A stretch of 64,000 bases of DNA, from IMG/VR virus record IMGVR_UViG_3300040801_001572, positions 50,655 to 114,654 of that record; one strand, written 5' to 3'. The notes under the pieces were generated by a model. It saw nothing but the letters and a program-made list of their open reading frames with translations. It was not told where the DNA came from and did not search any database. The translations under genes were made by a program, and so were the position numbers. Positions 33,600-40,457 of this stretch are shown one piece after another. Within the stretch, counting starts at the first letter, position 1; every line of letters begins with the position of its first letter. Source of the stretch: a virus.

Positions 33600-34379
33600 A
33601 TGAATTATGAAAAAATTTACAGTTCTTTAATAGAAAGAAGCAGACATAGAAAACTCTCAGGGTATGTCGAAAGGCACCATGTTGTTCCTAGGTGTCTCGG
33701 TGGAACTGACGACGCTAGTAATATCGTCGAACTCACTCCAGAAGAGCACTATTTGGCTCATCAACTACTAGTCAAAATGTATCCAAAATCTTCGCCTTTA
33801 GTTCGAGCTGCTCAGATGATGGTACCGAACCGCCCTTCTAATAAATTATACGGCTGGGTCAGAAGACGATTTGCTAAAATTCAAAGCGAAACGCAATCCG
33901 GTAGAGGTAATACCCAATTTGGTACTATGTGGATCTTTAATGAGGAACTTAAGGAATCTAAGAAGATACCGGTTAACTCGGAAATACCGAAAGGTTGGGA
34001 AAAAGGCCGAGTTGTAAAATTTGATGAGAAGTTTAGAGAAAGGCGCGAAACTGAGCAGAACAGAAAACCTCGTGTATTATGTTCGGAAAGAGAGAAGAAA
34101 TTAAGACGCATTAAGTCTAAGCATAGAAAAATAAGAAGATCAGAGAAATATATGTCTGCAAAAACAAAAAAACTTTATTTAGAGTTTCTTTCAGCAGATT
34201 TGTCATTAAGAAATTTTGCAAAACAAAAAGGCATAGTGCCGATGACACTTTCTAATTGGTTTAATAAGTATATCGATGAGTATGATATAATACCCAGAAC
34301 CAAAGCAAACAAACAATTAGGGGCGGACGTATCCTTGGGAGATACAACAGGTTGTAACCCTGTCGCGAAGGCTAGGTAG
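33600..34379 (+). CDS. HNH homing endonuclease
   Basis: 259 aa. HNH motif ERHHVVPRCLGGTDDASNIV...EEHYLAHQLLVKMY at about 24-62, close to the protein at 32105. Shared cassette GNTQFGTMWIFN...IPKGWEKGRVVKF, a basic linker, and a C-terminal helix-turn-helix-like segment (LSLRNFAKQKGIVPMTLSNW). The last 20 codons are read through tRNA-Tyr, ending at a TAG in its variable arm, the deepest overlap in the window. Confidence 0.92.
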   Translation: MNYEKIYSSLIERSRHRKLSGYVERHHVVPRCLGGTDDASNIVELTPEEHYLAHQLLVKMYPKSSPLVRAAQMMVPNRPSNKLYGWVRRRFAKIQSETQSGRGNTQFGTMWIFNEELKESKKIPVNSEIPKGWEKGRVVKFDEKFRERRETEQNRKPRVLCSEREKKLRRIKSKHRKIRRSEKYMSAKTKKLYLEFLSADLSLRNFAKQKGIVPMTLSNWFNKYIDEYDIIPRTKANKQLGADVSLGDTTGCNPVAKAR

Positions 34380-34403
34380 GTTCGATTCCTACCCGCCCCA
34401 CCA
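34320..34403 (+). tRNA. tRNA-Tyr (GTA)
   Basis: Class II. ACAGG-TTGTAAC-CCTGT anticodon arm; GGGGCGG/CCGCCCC acceptor; ACCA. Overlaps 60 nt of the HNH gene in the same strand. Confidence 0.92.
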
Positions 34404-34443
34404 GATTATTTCGCGGAGTTAACTACTCCGCCACCAAATTTTT

Positions 34444-34538
34444 GCCGGATGGTGTAATTAACAAGCCTCTTTGAAAGCGTAGGTTTAACCTATTTGAATG
34501 CTGAGGAACTGCAGGTATCGAATCCTGCTCCGGCCCCA
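34444..34538 (+). tRNA. tRNA of uncertain identity, with an insertion or odd anticodon
   Basis: Acceptor GCCGGA/TCCGGC and a GCAGG/CCTGC T arm are clear, ending CCCCA. The middle is about 20 nt too long. Reading 1: anticodon arm CCTC-TTTGAAA-GAGG interrupted after position 38 by about 26 nt that form their own hairpin (GTAGG/CCTAT). Reading 2: anticodon arm GTAG-GTTTAAC-CTAT, anticodon TTA, which would read the UAA stop codon. I cannot decide. Confidence 0.5.
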
Positions 34539-34557
34539 TTTATTTTATAGAAACAAT

Positions 34558-34631
34558 CTGTGCGTAGCTCAACGGTAGAGTGCTGGCTTTGGAAGCTTGA
34601 GGTGCTGGTTCGACTCCAGTCGCACTGACCA
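34558..34631 (+). tRNA. tRNA-Pro (TGG)
   Basis: Loop TTTGGAA; C1-G72 and A73 as in Pro; T2-T71 mismatch; CCA. Confidence 0.8.
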
Positions 34632-34639
34632 AATTCAAA

Positions 34640-34713
34640 CTCCCCTTAGTTCAATGGTAGAACGGTCCGTTTGGGACGGAGTGACGTTGGTTCGATTCCA
34701 ACAGGGGTGACCA
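34640..34713 (+). tRNA. tRNA-Pro (TGG)
   Basis: Loop TTTGGGA; CTCCCCT/AGGGGTG acceptor with the same T2-T71 mismatch as its neighbour; ACCA. Confidence 0.85.
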
Positions 34714-34769
34714 AACATTGCAATAGATCTGTACAAGTGTTAATATTTAATTTTCAGCGAGAATTCACT

Positions 34770-35072
34770 GTGCAAAAAGTTATTGAATTTATTGCAGCAA
34801 ACATCGACACTGTTGACACGTTCTTCTCCTCCAGATTTGATTCTGTTGAGGTAACTGCGATAAGCGCAGATCGTGTTTATGTGAACGTAACTGTATCGGA
34901 CGACGACAAGAAGGCGTTCGGTGAGAAAATGAAGAAGCTCTCGGTGTTTAAAAAGGCATATGTTGAAACAACTGATGTGAACTTTTCCGTCAGCGATATC
35001 TATGACGAAAATTTCGTTGTCCCGAAGGGTGCATTTGACTATAAGACGAAGTATCAAATCTACGAAGTATAA
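34770..35072 (+). CDS. Hypothetical protein
   Basis: 100 aa from a GTG at 34770 (VQKVIEFIAANIDTVDTFF); earlier in-frame codons lie in tRNA-Pro. A compact alpha/beta composition with many charged residues. The ribosome site is weak. No family recognised. Confidence 0.6.
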   Translation: MQKVIEFIAANIDTVDTFFSSRFDSVEVTAISADRVYVNVTVSDDDKKAFGEKMKKLSVFKKAYVETTDVNFSVSDIYDENFVVPKGAFDYKTKYQIYEV

Positions 35073-35091
35073 TTCCGGAGAGTCTAAACAC

Positions 35092-35099
35092 GATAAATA
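35092..35099 (+). promoter_or_regulatory. Late promoter, 5 nt from the start codon
   Basis: GATAAATA, then GCATA, then ATG at 35105. Confidence 0.8.
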
Positions 35100-35104
35100 G
35101 CATA

Positions 35105-35605
35105 ATGCGACATTTCGAACTTAGAGAAGCACGTGAACTACCGTGGAACGGTAACATTAATGTTGGCTGGTGGGAAGACCAGTCTAAGCTTACATTATAT
35201 CACGGCACTCATGTCAGCAATGTCGATTCTGTTATCAAGAACGGCTTAAACAAAGCAGACCCCGACACCGGAATGATATCGCTTACACTTGATCCTTTTA
35301 CTGCTCGCGGATATGCAGCAATGCACGGCGGAGAAGCAGAGTTTCGTAAAGCAGGAAACAAAGCACAGCACGTTCCGATGAATCAAAGAGCAGTGTTTGT
35401 GTTCGACATCCCAACAGAATGGATCAAAGCAAATATGGATCCACGGTTCGGAGGTAATGTAGGATCGGCAGCAGGTAAACTGTCCGATCGTGAGCAATAC
35501 GAACAATGGACTGGATCGGATACAGAATACTATCAGCTAACAGAATTTCGAGTTAGCAAAGCAGTACCTCCCCGCTTTATCAAAGGCTACATGCTTACCA
35601 AATAA
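35105..35605 (+). CDS. ADP-ribosyltransferase-like protein with a capsid-targeting-like N-terminus
   Basis: 166 aa. LTLYHGTHVSNVDSVIKNGL at about residues 30-49 resembles the first strand and helix of the ART fold (the H of the H-Y-E triad), with EYYQLTEFRV near the end as a candidate third motif. The N-terminus MRHFELREAREL has an LRE triplet like gp21 cleavage sites and T4 internal proteins. T4 Alt, an ADP-ribosyltransferase packaged in the head and injected, is the natural comparison. Enzyme activity is inferred. Confidence 0.6.
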   Translation: MRHFELREARELPWNGNINVGWWEDQSKLTLYHGTHVSNVDSVIKNGLNKADPDTGMISLTLDPFTARGYAAMHGGEAEFRKAGNKAQHVPMNQRAVFVFDIPTEWIKANMDPRFGGNVGSAAGKLSDREQYEQWTGSDTEYYQLTEFRVSKAVPPRFIKGYMLTK

Positions 35606-35672
35606 ATTTGCACTTCTAGCTGTACTTTGCTAGACTGTTTTCTACTCAAAAGCTTGACAGCAGGTATACAAA

Positions 35673-36146
35673 ATGCTGAATGATATTGTTATCCATGTCG
35701 GACTAGATCCACTCGGCGACCTAGTTGCCATGCTCAATGGCAATAGTGGAGGAACAGAAAGAATAGCAGAGGGCATATACCAAATTGGTCATTTCAATTT
35801 TAACCATGTGCTCGAGGCTAGTGGTTACCGACTTGAAGAATACCCTAAAGATCTTGTGGATTCCGGCGTTGATGACGATCCTTTTGGCTGGGGGTTTAGT
35901 CCGTACGGTGTGTGCGATGATCCGCAGCAAATACTAGATCGCTGCCCTACACTGCAATCACCGGACAGAGATTTTGTGATATCTGTTACTCCGATTCTAA
36001 AAGAGAATCAGGAAAAACATGGCGGTTGGCGCTGGCATAAATGGGGCGAGTATATCGGTGTTCACGAGATTACTAGCGAGTATCTCTACGATGAGCCAGT
36101 TGTAGAAAAGGTGTACTGCTACCACATTTACGAAATAATAGAATAA
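35673..36146 (+). CDS. Hypothetical protein
   Basis: 157 aa, acidic, with DDDPFGWGFSPYGVCDDPQ in the middle and EYIGVHEITSEYLYDEPVVE near the end. It stops one base before tRNA-Asn. No family recognised. Confidence 0.6.
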   Translation: MLNDIVIHVGLDPLGDLVAMLNGNSGGTERIAEGIYQIGHFNFNHVLEASGYRLEEYPKDLVDSGVDDDPFGWGFSPYGVCDDPQQILDRCPTLQSPDRDFVISVTPILKENQEKHGGWRWHKWGEYIGVHEITSEYLYDEPVVEKVYCYHIYEIIE

Positions 36147-36147
36147 T

Positions 36148-36232
36148 TCCAGGGTGCGCAGAGAGGTAATGCAGCCGGCTGTTAACCGGTCGTCGAAAGA
36201 CATCGTTGGTTCGATCCCAACCCCTGGAGCCA
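36148..36232 (+). tRNA. tRNA-Asn (GTT) with a GAAA-capped variable arm
   Basis: GCCGG-CTGTTAA-CCGGT anticodon arm; TCCAGGG/CCCTGGA acceptor; G73, CCA. The variable region GTC-GAAA-GAC makes it class II-like, which is unusual for Asn. Confidence 0.9.
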
Positions 36233-36233
36233 A

Positions 36234-36503
36234 TTAACCCCACGGTGCAATTTCTAATTCGACACCGTGTTTTAGTTGTTGTTCGGCACGTTTGCGGACA
36301 GCATCATCCCAGTTTTTAGCAAAAGCATAACCTTTGCCAAATTCGTCCACAATTACGTATTCCTGTTCAGTTACTTCAGGCGGAGTAGGATACCAACGAT
36401 CGGTAATTTCGTCGTAAGTCATGCCTCGGTCTTTTTGTACCTGTGCATGACGCTTCTTTGAAGGAAACTTCACGACGTTTTCGGTTATCTCGGAAACTTT
36501 CAT
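36234..36503 (-). CDS. Small late protein with a capsid-targeting-like N-terminus
   Basis: 89 aa on the minus strand. It starts MKVSEITENVVKF (ITE triplet) and continues with a basic KFPSKKRHAQVQKDRG segment, then an acidic/aromatic region. A late box lies exactly 5 nt from the ATG (TAAATA-TATTT-ATG). It converges on tRNA-Asn with a 1-nt gap. Function unknown. Confidence 0.7.
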   Translation of the reverse strand: MKVSEITENVVKFPSKKRHAQVQKDRGMTYDEITDRWYPTPPEVTEQEYVIVDEFGKGYAFAKNWDDAVRKRAEQQLKHGVELEIAPWG

Positions 36504-36517
36504 AAATATATTTATCT

Positions 36518-36604
36518 GGAAGGTAAATCAGTCAGGGTACTGAGGGGACCTGCTAAGTCTTTCGTCTGCTTAACGCGGATCTGTTTCGATTACAGTGCCT
36601 TCCG
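36518..36604 (+). tRNA. tRNA-Ser (GCT), no encoded CCA
   Basis: Class II. Loop CTGCTAA gives GCT; GGAAGGT/GCCTTCC acceptor; G73. The genome continues CCC, not CCA, unlike nearly all other tRNAs here, so the end must be repaired or the gene is decaying. Confidence 0.8.
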
Positions 36605-36654
36605 CCCTTGGGGCAACATCTGCCCAGTGTACGAATACAAATGCAGTGTGTTCG

Positions 36655-36662
36655 AATAAATA
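36655..36662 (+). promoter_or_regulatory. Late promoter, 5 nt from the start codon
   Basis: AATAAATA, then GTGTT, then ATG at 36668. Confidence 0.78.
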
Positions 36663-36667
36663 GTGTT

Positions 36668-37291
36668 ATGTATTACACGATTTATAAAATCACCAATCAA
36701 ATCAATGGCAAGCAATACATTGGTGCGCATAAGACCACAGATTTAGAAGATGATTATATGGGCTCGGGGAAGCTATTAATCCGAGCTATTGAAAAGTACG
36801 GCATAGAAAATTTCAGTAAAGAAATTTTAGCTGTATTTGATTCTGCAGAAGAGATGTTCTCACTTGAAAAAGAACTTGTGAACGAAGAGTACGTTAATAG
36901 AAACGATACTTATAATTTGACAAAAGGAGGCTCCGGCGGTAATCGACTTTTACCGGGAAATTCGACTTGGTCATCCGAGCATTCTAAAATGATGACAGAG
37001 AAAAGATTAAAAATTTATACCGAAGATGAACGACGTGAATGGTCTAGAAAAGGCGGCCTGGCAATAAAGAAAAAAGGCACTGGTATATTTTCTCCGGAAA
37101 ACAAAAGAAACAAGGGTAAGCCCCATTCCGAGGAGCACAAGAGAAAGATAGGAAAGGCAAATTCTGTGTCTCAGAAAGGATCTAAGAATTCTCAGTATGG
37201 AACTAGGTGGATTACCAATGGAATTCTTAATAGAAAAATTAAAAATGGCGACTGTATTCCGGAAGGTTGGGTATATGGTCGTACACGATAG
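36668..37291 (+). CDS. GIY-YIG homing endonuclease
   Basis: 207 aa. MYYTIYKITNQINGKQYIGA is the GIY-YIG signature, followed by YMGSGKLLIRAIEKYG. NUMOD3-like motif GKPHSEEHKRKIGKANS near 155 and the terminal cassette NSQYGTRWITNG...IPEGWVYGRTR. Closest relative in the window is the protein at 30052. The stop codon shares two bases with tRNA-Gln. Confidence 0.93.
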   Translation: MYYTIYKITNQINGKQYIGAHKTTDLEDDYMGSGKLLIRAIEKYGIENFSKEILAVFDSAEEMFSLEKELVNEEYVNRNDTYNLTKGGSGGNRLLPGNSTWSSEHSKMMTEKRLKIYTEDERREWSRKGGLAIKKKGTGIFSPENKRNKGKPHSEEHKRKIGKANSVSQKGSKNSQYGTRWITNGILNRKIKNGDCIPEGWVYGRTR

Positions 37292-37364
37292 GCCCTTAGC
37301 TTAATGGTTAAAGCGTCGGACTCTGACTCCGAATATATCTGTTCGACTCAGATAGGGCCCGCCA
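37290..37364 (+). tRNA. tRNA-Gln (CTG)
   Basis: TCGGA-CTCTGAC-TCCGA anticodon arm; T arm ATCTG/CAGAT; G73, CCA. Position 1-72 is an unpaired A-C, in line with the weak 1-72 preference of glutaminyl-tRNA synthetase. Confidence 0.9.
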
Positions 37365-37398
37365 ATTTGATAAATATGTGTAACTTGGGAGGTTACAC

Positions 37399-37680
37399 AT
37401 GTCTAAAGAAATGCGAAGAATAATGAATATTTTAGAAAATTATCATTATGTATTTGCAGATGAAGCACACGACACCCCTGAAGAATTTCGTAAAAATTTG
37501 CATAAGGAAGTTATTGCAAATTATTTGAAAGAGAAACATGGTTTAGACTTCAACGAATCTGATGAAGATTATATCGCTGCGCTTCAACAAGGCATTGGGC
37601 ATTTGATGGCGTTAGATCTCTCAAACTCAGAATTAGAAAGCTACTCATATCGGAGCGATGTTCCGCTATTTAAGGAATAG
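37399..37680 (+). CDS. Small protein of the MSxEMRxIM family
   Basis: 93 aa. N-terminus MSKEMRRIMNILENY matches the leader of three other genes (40952, 43015, 43335) that otherwise differ; here the LME/IME triplet is IMN. The rest is acidic and helical. Late box (GATAAATA) upstream at about 37368, then GGGAGG. Function unknown. Confidence 0.65.
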   Translation: MSKEMRRIMNILENYHYVFADEAHDTPEEFRKNLHKEVIANYLKEKHGLDFNESDEDYIAALQQGIGHLMALDLSNSELESYSYRSDVPLFKE

Positions 37681-37706
37681 CCCTAACACAACCCACTAAA
37701 CACCTT

Positions 37707-37782
37707 CCCTGGCTAGCATAATGGTAAATGCACTCGGCTGATAACCGAGCGAGTCTGTGTTCGATTCACAGGTCAGGGACCA
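37707..37782 (+). tRNA. tRNA-Ile (GAT)
   Basis: CTCGG-CTGATAA-CCGAG anticodon arm; CCCTGGC/GTCAGGG acceptor; ACCA. Confidence 0.9.
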
Positions 37783-37822
37783 AATTATTACAAGTAGTCA
37801 AAGTAAACAACTAAATACGCTT

Positions 37823-38479
37823 GTGAAATATTATATTTTATACAAGACTACCAACTTAATAACAGGCCAATATTATATAGGTAAACACGAGACAGACAAT
37901 TTAGACGATAATTATCTGGGCTCAGGGCTGCGGTTAAATCGTGCAATCAAAAAATACGGTAAAGAGAATTTTAAAAAAGAAATTCTTTGTTTTCTAGAAA
38001 ATTCGGCAATATTAAACGATTCAGAAAAAATGTTAATAAATGAGCACTTGGAAAATCCGAAATGTTATAATTTAGCACCCGGAGGCCAAGGAGGCCACGT
38101 GTATGCTCATTATACAGAAGAAGATAAGAAAAACATTTATGCTAAGATTAGCAAAACTTTAAAAAGAAAGAAAATCGCTCCACCGAGGCCCGACCTAAAG
38201 GGCAGAACACTGTCCGACGAACACAAGAGGAAGATTAGCGAATCACAGAAAGGTCGCAAAAAGCCCACTAGGTCAGCTGAACACTGTAGGAATATTAGTA
38301 AATCTCTCAAGGGTAAGAAGCTAAGTAAAAACATGAAGCTTCGTCTGTCAAACAAAATGAAACAGAATCATGCCAACCATAAAGAATTAACTTGTCCCCA
38401 CTGCATGAAAAATGGAAAAAGTGGATCTATGTATAGATGGCATTTTGATAACTGCAAAAATAAGCGCGGGTTAGAGTAG
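37823..38479 (+). CDS. GIY-YIG homing endonuclease with a zinc-finger tail
   Basis: 218 aa from a GTG that lies 5 nt after a CTAAATA late box. YYILYKTTNLITGQYYIGKH is the GIY-YIG signature. Two NUMOD3-type repeats (LSDEHKRKISESQKGR and SAEHCRNISKSLKGK) are followed by a CPHC...HFDNC zinc finger. It lacks the QYGTxWI cassette of its relatives. The stop lies 13-15 nt inside tRNA-Met. Confidence 0.93.
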   Translation: MKYYILYKTTNLITGQYYIGKHETDNLDDNYLGSGLRLNRAIKKYGKENFKKEILCFLENSAILNDSEKMLINEHLENPKCYNLAPGGQGGHVYAHYTEEDKKNIYAKISKTLKRKKIAPPRPDLKGRTLSDEHKRKISESQKGRKKPTRSAEHCRNISKSLKGKKLSKNMKLRLSNKMKQNHANHKELTCPHCMKNGKSGSMYRWHFDNCKNKRGLE

Positions 38480-38538
38480 TGGTTACTCATGGGTCTCATA
38501 AGCCCACTAGGTCGGTTCGATTCCGGCACCCGCTACCA
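38465..38538 (+). tRNA. tRNA-Met (CAT), initiator-like
   Basis: TGGGT-CTCATAA-GCCCA anticodon arm; position 1-72 is an unpaired C-T, recalling the C1xA72 mismatch of bacterial initiators, and the stem has three G-C pairs. A73, CCA. Overlaps the nuclease gene. Confidence 0.82.
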
Positions 38539-38546
38539 AACACAAT

Positions 38547-38623
38547 GCCGCCGTAGCCCAATTGGCAGAGGCAGTAGGTTTAGAACCTATTCAGTGTGAG
38601 TTCGAGTCTCACCGGCGGCACCA
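38547..38623 (+). tRNA. tRNA-Leu (TAG) with a short variable arm
   Basis: GTAGG-TTTAGAA-CCTAT anticodon arm gives TAG (reads CUA). GCCGCCG/CGGCGGC acceptor, ACCA. The variable region is only 5 nt, a class I build unusual for leucine, so charging identity is open. Confidence 0.82.
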
Positions 38624-38639
38624 ATTAGAGGAGAAATGT

Positions 38640-38726
38640 TATGTGCAACTTACGAGTGAAACAACAAACCATAACAATGGCTCCAGTAACTCTAGGTACG
38701 ATTTTACTCGTGCCTCCCTATGGGTG
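38640..38726 (+). CDS. Possible 28-aa peptide
   Basis: ATG after AGAGGAG (same context as the gene at 29312), reading MCNLRVKQQTITMAPVTLGT and ending at a TGA in the first bases of tRNA-Asn. Supported only by the ribosome site; no homologue recognised. Confidence 0.35.
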
Positions 38727-38798
38727 ATTAGTTCAGCTGGTTAGAACGGCGGCCTGTTAAGTCGTATGTCCCCGGTTCGAGTCCGGGATCGCCCTCCA
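38722..38798 (+). tRNA. tRNA-Asn (GTT)
   Basis: GCGGC-CTGTTAA-GTCGT anticodon arm; GGGTGAT/ATCGCCC acceptor; T73, CCA; ordinary variable loop. Confidence 0.9.
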
Positions 38799-38805
38799 AA
38801 TTCAT

Positions 38806-38834
38806 TTGCATTGTTGTTCCAGAGAGTGTATAAT
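38806..38834 (+). promoter_or_regulatory. Sigma70-type promoter for the SbtA-like gene, leaderless
   Basis: TTGCAT (38806-38811), 17 nt, TATAAT (38829-38834), then 7 nt to the ATG at 38842, so the transcript should start at or next to the start codon. Confidence 0.75.
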
Positions 38835-38841
38835 TCCCCCT

Positions 38842-39765
38842 ATGGATCCTGCAATTTTATTTTTTGTTTTAGGCTTTATTGCAACACTACTGGGTAGCAA
38901 TATACGTTTTCCGGAATCAACTGCAAAGGCAGTTAGTCTTTACTTGCTAATCGCAATCGGCTATAAAGGCGGAATGTCGATGGCAACCGCTGCACTGAGT
39001 TATTCAATGGCAATGTCACTAGGACTTGCTTTAGCTGCTAGCGTTGTTGTTCCGTTAGTCGCATATCTGTTGCTAAGAAAATTAGAAAAACTCGAAGATG
39101 CTGTGAGCATTGCAGCAACATATGGTTCGGTTAGTGCAGTGACGTTTGTCACAGCCGTTGCATTCTTAGAGGCAGCAGGCATAGTGTTTGGCGGTTACAT
39201 GGTAGCAGCACTGACTGTGATGGAAGCACCTAGTATTGTAATGGCACTACTACTTTATAACCGAAGCACTAGTGAAAGCAAAACTTCACTGAAAGAGTTA
39301 GGTAGAATTATCTTTGCAGAAAAAAGCATTGCTATCTTGTTAGGTAGTATGTTTATCGGATATTTTGCAGGTGCCGAATACCAATTAGCACTAGCAATTA
39401 AAGGTGATATTTTTAAATTTGCCCTTTGTTTATTTTTGTTAGACATGGGCGCAAAGGTTGGTGAACGTTTCCGAGTAACAAAAACACTTGAAATTCATAA
39501 TGTTCTTTTTGCTCTGTTAATGCCAATTACAGCAAGTATTACCATGCTGTTAGTGGCTAGTATGTTATCACTTCCGGTAGGTAATGCTTTGTTGCTTGCA
39601 ATACTGGCAGGATCAGCAAGCTATATTGTTGTTCCGGCCGTTATGCAAGAAGCTATGCCTGATGCAGATCATGCAAAATATTTTACAATGAGCCTAGCTA
39701 TCACTTTTCCGTTTAACGTAATTGTTGGCATACCTGCTTATTACTATTTGTTGCTGTTGCTATGA
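38842..39765 (+). CDS. SbtA-type sodium-dependent bicarbonate transporter
   Basis: 307 aa, strongly hydrophobic with about 10 membrane segments. The N-terminus MDPAILFFVLGFIATLLGSN followed by IRFPESTAKAVSLYLLIAIGYKGG is the hallmark of the SbtA (DUF897) family; the GSASYIVVPAVMQEAMPDAD segment near 265-284 also fits. SbtA imports bicarbonate with sodium across the inner membrane. The gene has its own early promoter with no leader. The next gene overlaps by ATGA. A carbon-concentration transporter is unusual cargo for a phage, though host acquisition is plausible. Confidence 0.85.
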   Translation: MDPAILFFVLGFIATLLGSNIRFPESTAKAVSLYLLIAIGYKGGMSMATAALSYSMAMSLGLALAASVVVPLVAYLLLRKLEKLEDAVSIAATYGSVSAVTFVTAVAFLEAAGIVFGGYMVAALTVMEAPSIVMALLLYNRSTSESKTSLKELGRIIFAEKSIAILLGSMFIGYFAGAEYQLALAIKGDIFKFALCLFLLDMGAKVGERFRVTKTLEIHNVLFALLMPITASITMLLVASMLSLPVGNALLLAILAGSASYIVVPAVMQEAMPDADHAKYFTMSLAITFPFNVIVGIPAYYYLLLLL

Positions 39766-40019
39766 AAGCAGTTGTTGTACAAGAATCCGATATAGAAAAG
39801 GCACTAACCAAAGCAGGTTATATGTCTACACCATACGGCGATAAACATATAGCAAGAGTGTTGGACATTTCAGAAAACCAATCTGTGGTCACACTTAGTA
39901 CAGGCGAATCTTACTTTTGTGAAACCACAGAAGGACCTAGCTCACACGCATACATGAAAATATTCACTGTAGTGGGCAACGTACCTGTTCCGGGAATCGA
40001 AGTTGTTCGATTCCCATAA
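39762..40019 (+). CDS. Small protein coupled to the SbtA-like gene
   Basis: 85 aa, start overlapping the transporter stop (ATGA). It begins MKAVVVQESDIEKALTKAGY. In cyanobacteria SbtA is paired with SbtB, a PII-like regulator of about 100 aa; the size and position fit, but the PII signature is not obvious and the second half is beta-rich, ending at tRNA-Leu. The SbtB role is only a possibility. Confidence 0.6.
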   Translation: MKAVVVQESDIEKALTKAGYMSTPYGDKHIARVLDISENQSVVTLSTGESYFCETTEGPSSHAYMKIFTVVGNVPVPGIEVVRFP

Positions 40020-40020
40020 T

Positions 40021-40097
40021 GCCGGTGTACCAGAATAGGCATATGGACCTGGTTCAAACCCAGGGGTTTGTGGGTTCGACCCCCACCACCGGTACCA
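40021..40097 (+). tRNA. tRNA-Leu (CAA) with a short variable arm
   Basis: CCTGG-TTCAAAC-CCAGG anticodon arm gives CAA. Acceptor GCCGGTG/CACCGGT; ACCA. Variable region of 5 nt, so class I, unusual for Leu. Confidence 0.83.
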
Positions 40098-40102
40098 AAC
40101 AT

Positions 40103-40360
40103 GCGATATACACAGGAAAGCCTCCCTGTTGTGAGCAGGGCAAAGCGCCTGCAGTCACTATCGCAAATTTTTCAGAGGAAAGTCAGGACACGGCGGAAGC
40201 CAGGTGGGAGACGAAAGTCGCTAGAACCACAAGATACGAAAGCGCCGTGCAACACAAACAGTCCAGAGATAAGCTTCAATTGTAGACGGACGGGTAGTGG
40301 CACTAGATGAATGACGGTTGAAAAAACAGAATCCTGCTTACGTAGAACCGTCGCTGAAAC
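40103..40360 (+). ncRNA. rnpB: RNase P RNA
   Basis: The catalytic core signatures are in order: GAGGAAAGTC at 40175-40184 (5' strand of P4), a GTGCAACA segment near 40247, AGATGAATGAC at 40305-40315, and ACAGAATCCTGCTTACG at 40326-40342 (3' strand of P4). A GACGGGTAG-type segment is also present. At about 255 nt it is far smaller than the E. coli RNA (377 nt); the 5' P1-P3 region is reduced, with GCGATA/TATCGC and CCCTG/CAGGG helices. It fills the gap between tRNA-Leu and tRNA-Thr. No protein subunit gene is seen here. Confidence 0.93.
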
Positions 40361-40362
40361 TT

Positions 40363-40439
40363 GCTCCTAAAGCATTTATTTGGATGATGCCTGGTTTTGT
40401 AATCCGGAGAATGGGGTTCGATTCCTCATGGGAGCACCA
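40363..40439 (+). tRNA. tRNA-Thr (TGT)
   Basis: Loop TTTGTAA gives TGT; GCTCCTA/TGGGAGC acceptor; ACCA. A T-T mismatch closes the anticodon stem. Confidence 0.83.
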
Positions 40440-40444
40440 AATTT

Positions 40445-40452
40445 AATAAATA
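40445..40452 (+). promoter_or_regulatory. Late promoter, 5 nt from the start codon
   Basis: AATAAATA, then GCTGT, then ATG at 40458. Confidence 0.78.
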
Positions 40453-40457
40453 GCTGT

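Noticed and set aside
34444-34538. Calling this gene a definite ochre-suppressor tRNA
   Set aside because: The TTA reading needs an oversized D region and a weak anticodon stem; an insertion or decay explains it equally well, so identity is left open.
38465-38538. Calling the Met tRNA a definite initiator
   Set aside because: It has the 1-72 mismatch but not the exact three consecutive G-C pairs next to the loop found in E. coli initiator tRNA.
40019-40310. Plus-strand reading frames across 40019-40310
   Set aside because: They run through tRNA-Leu and the RNase P RNA, whose conserved blocks explain the sequence.
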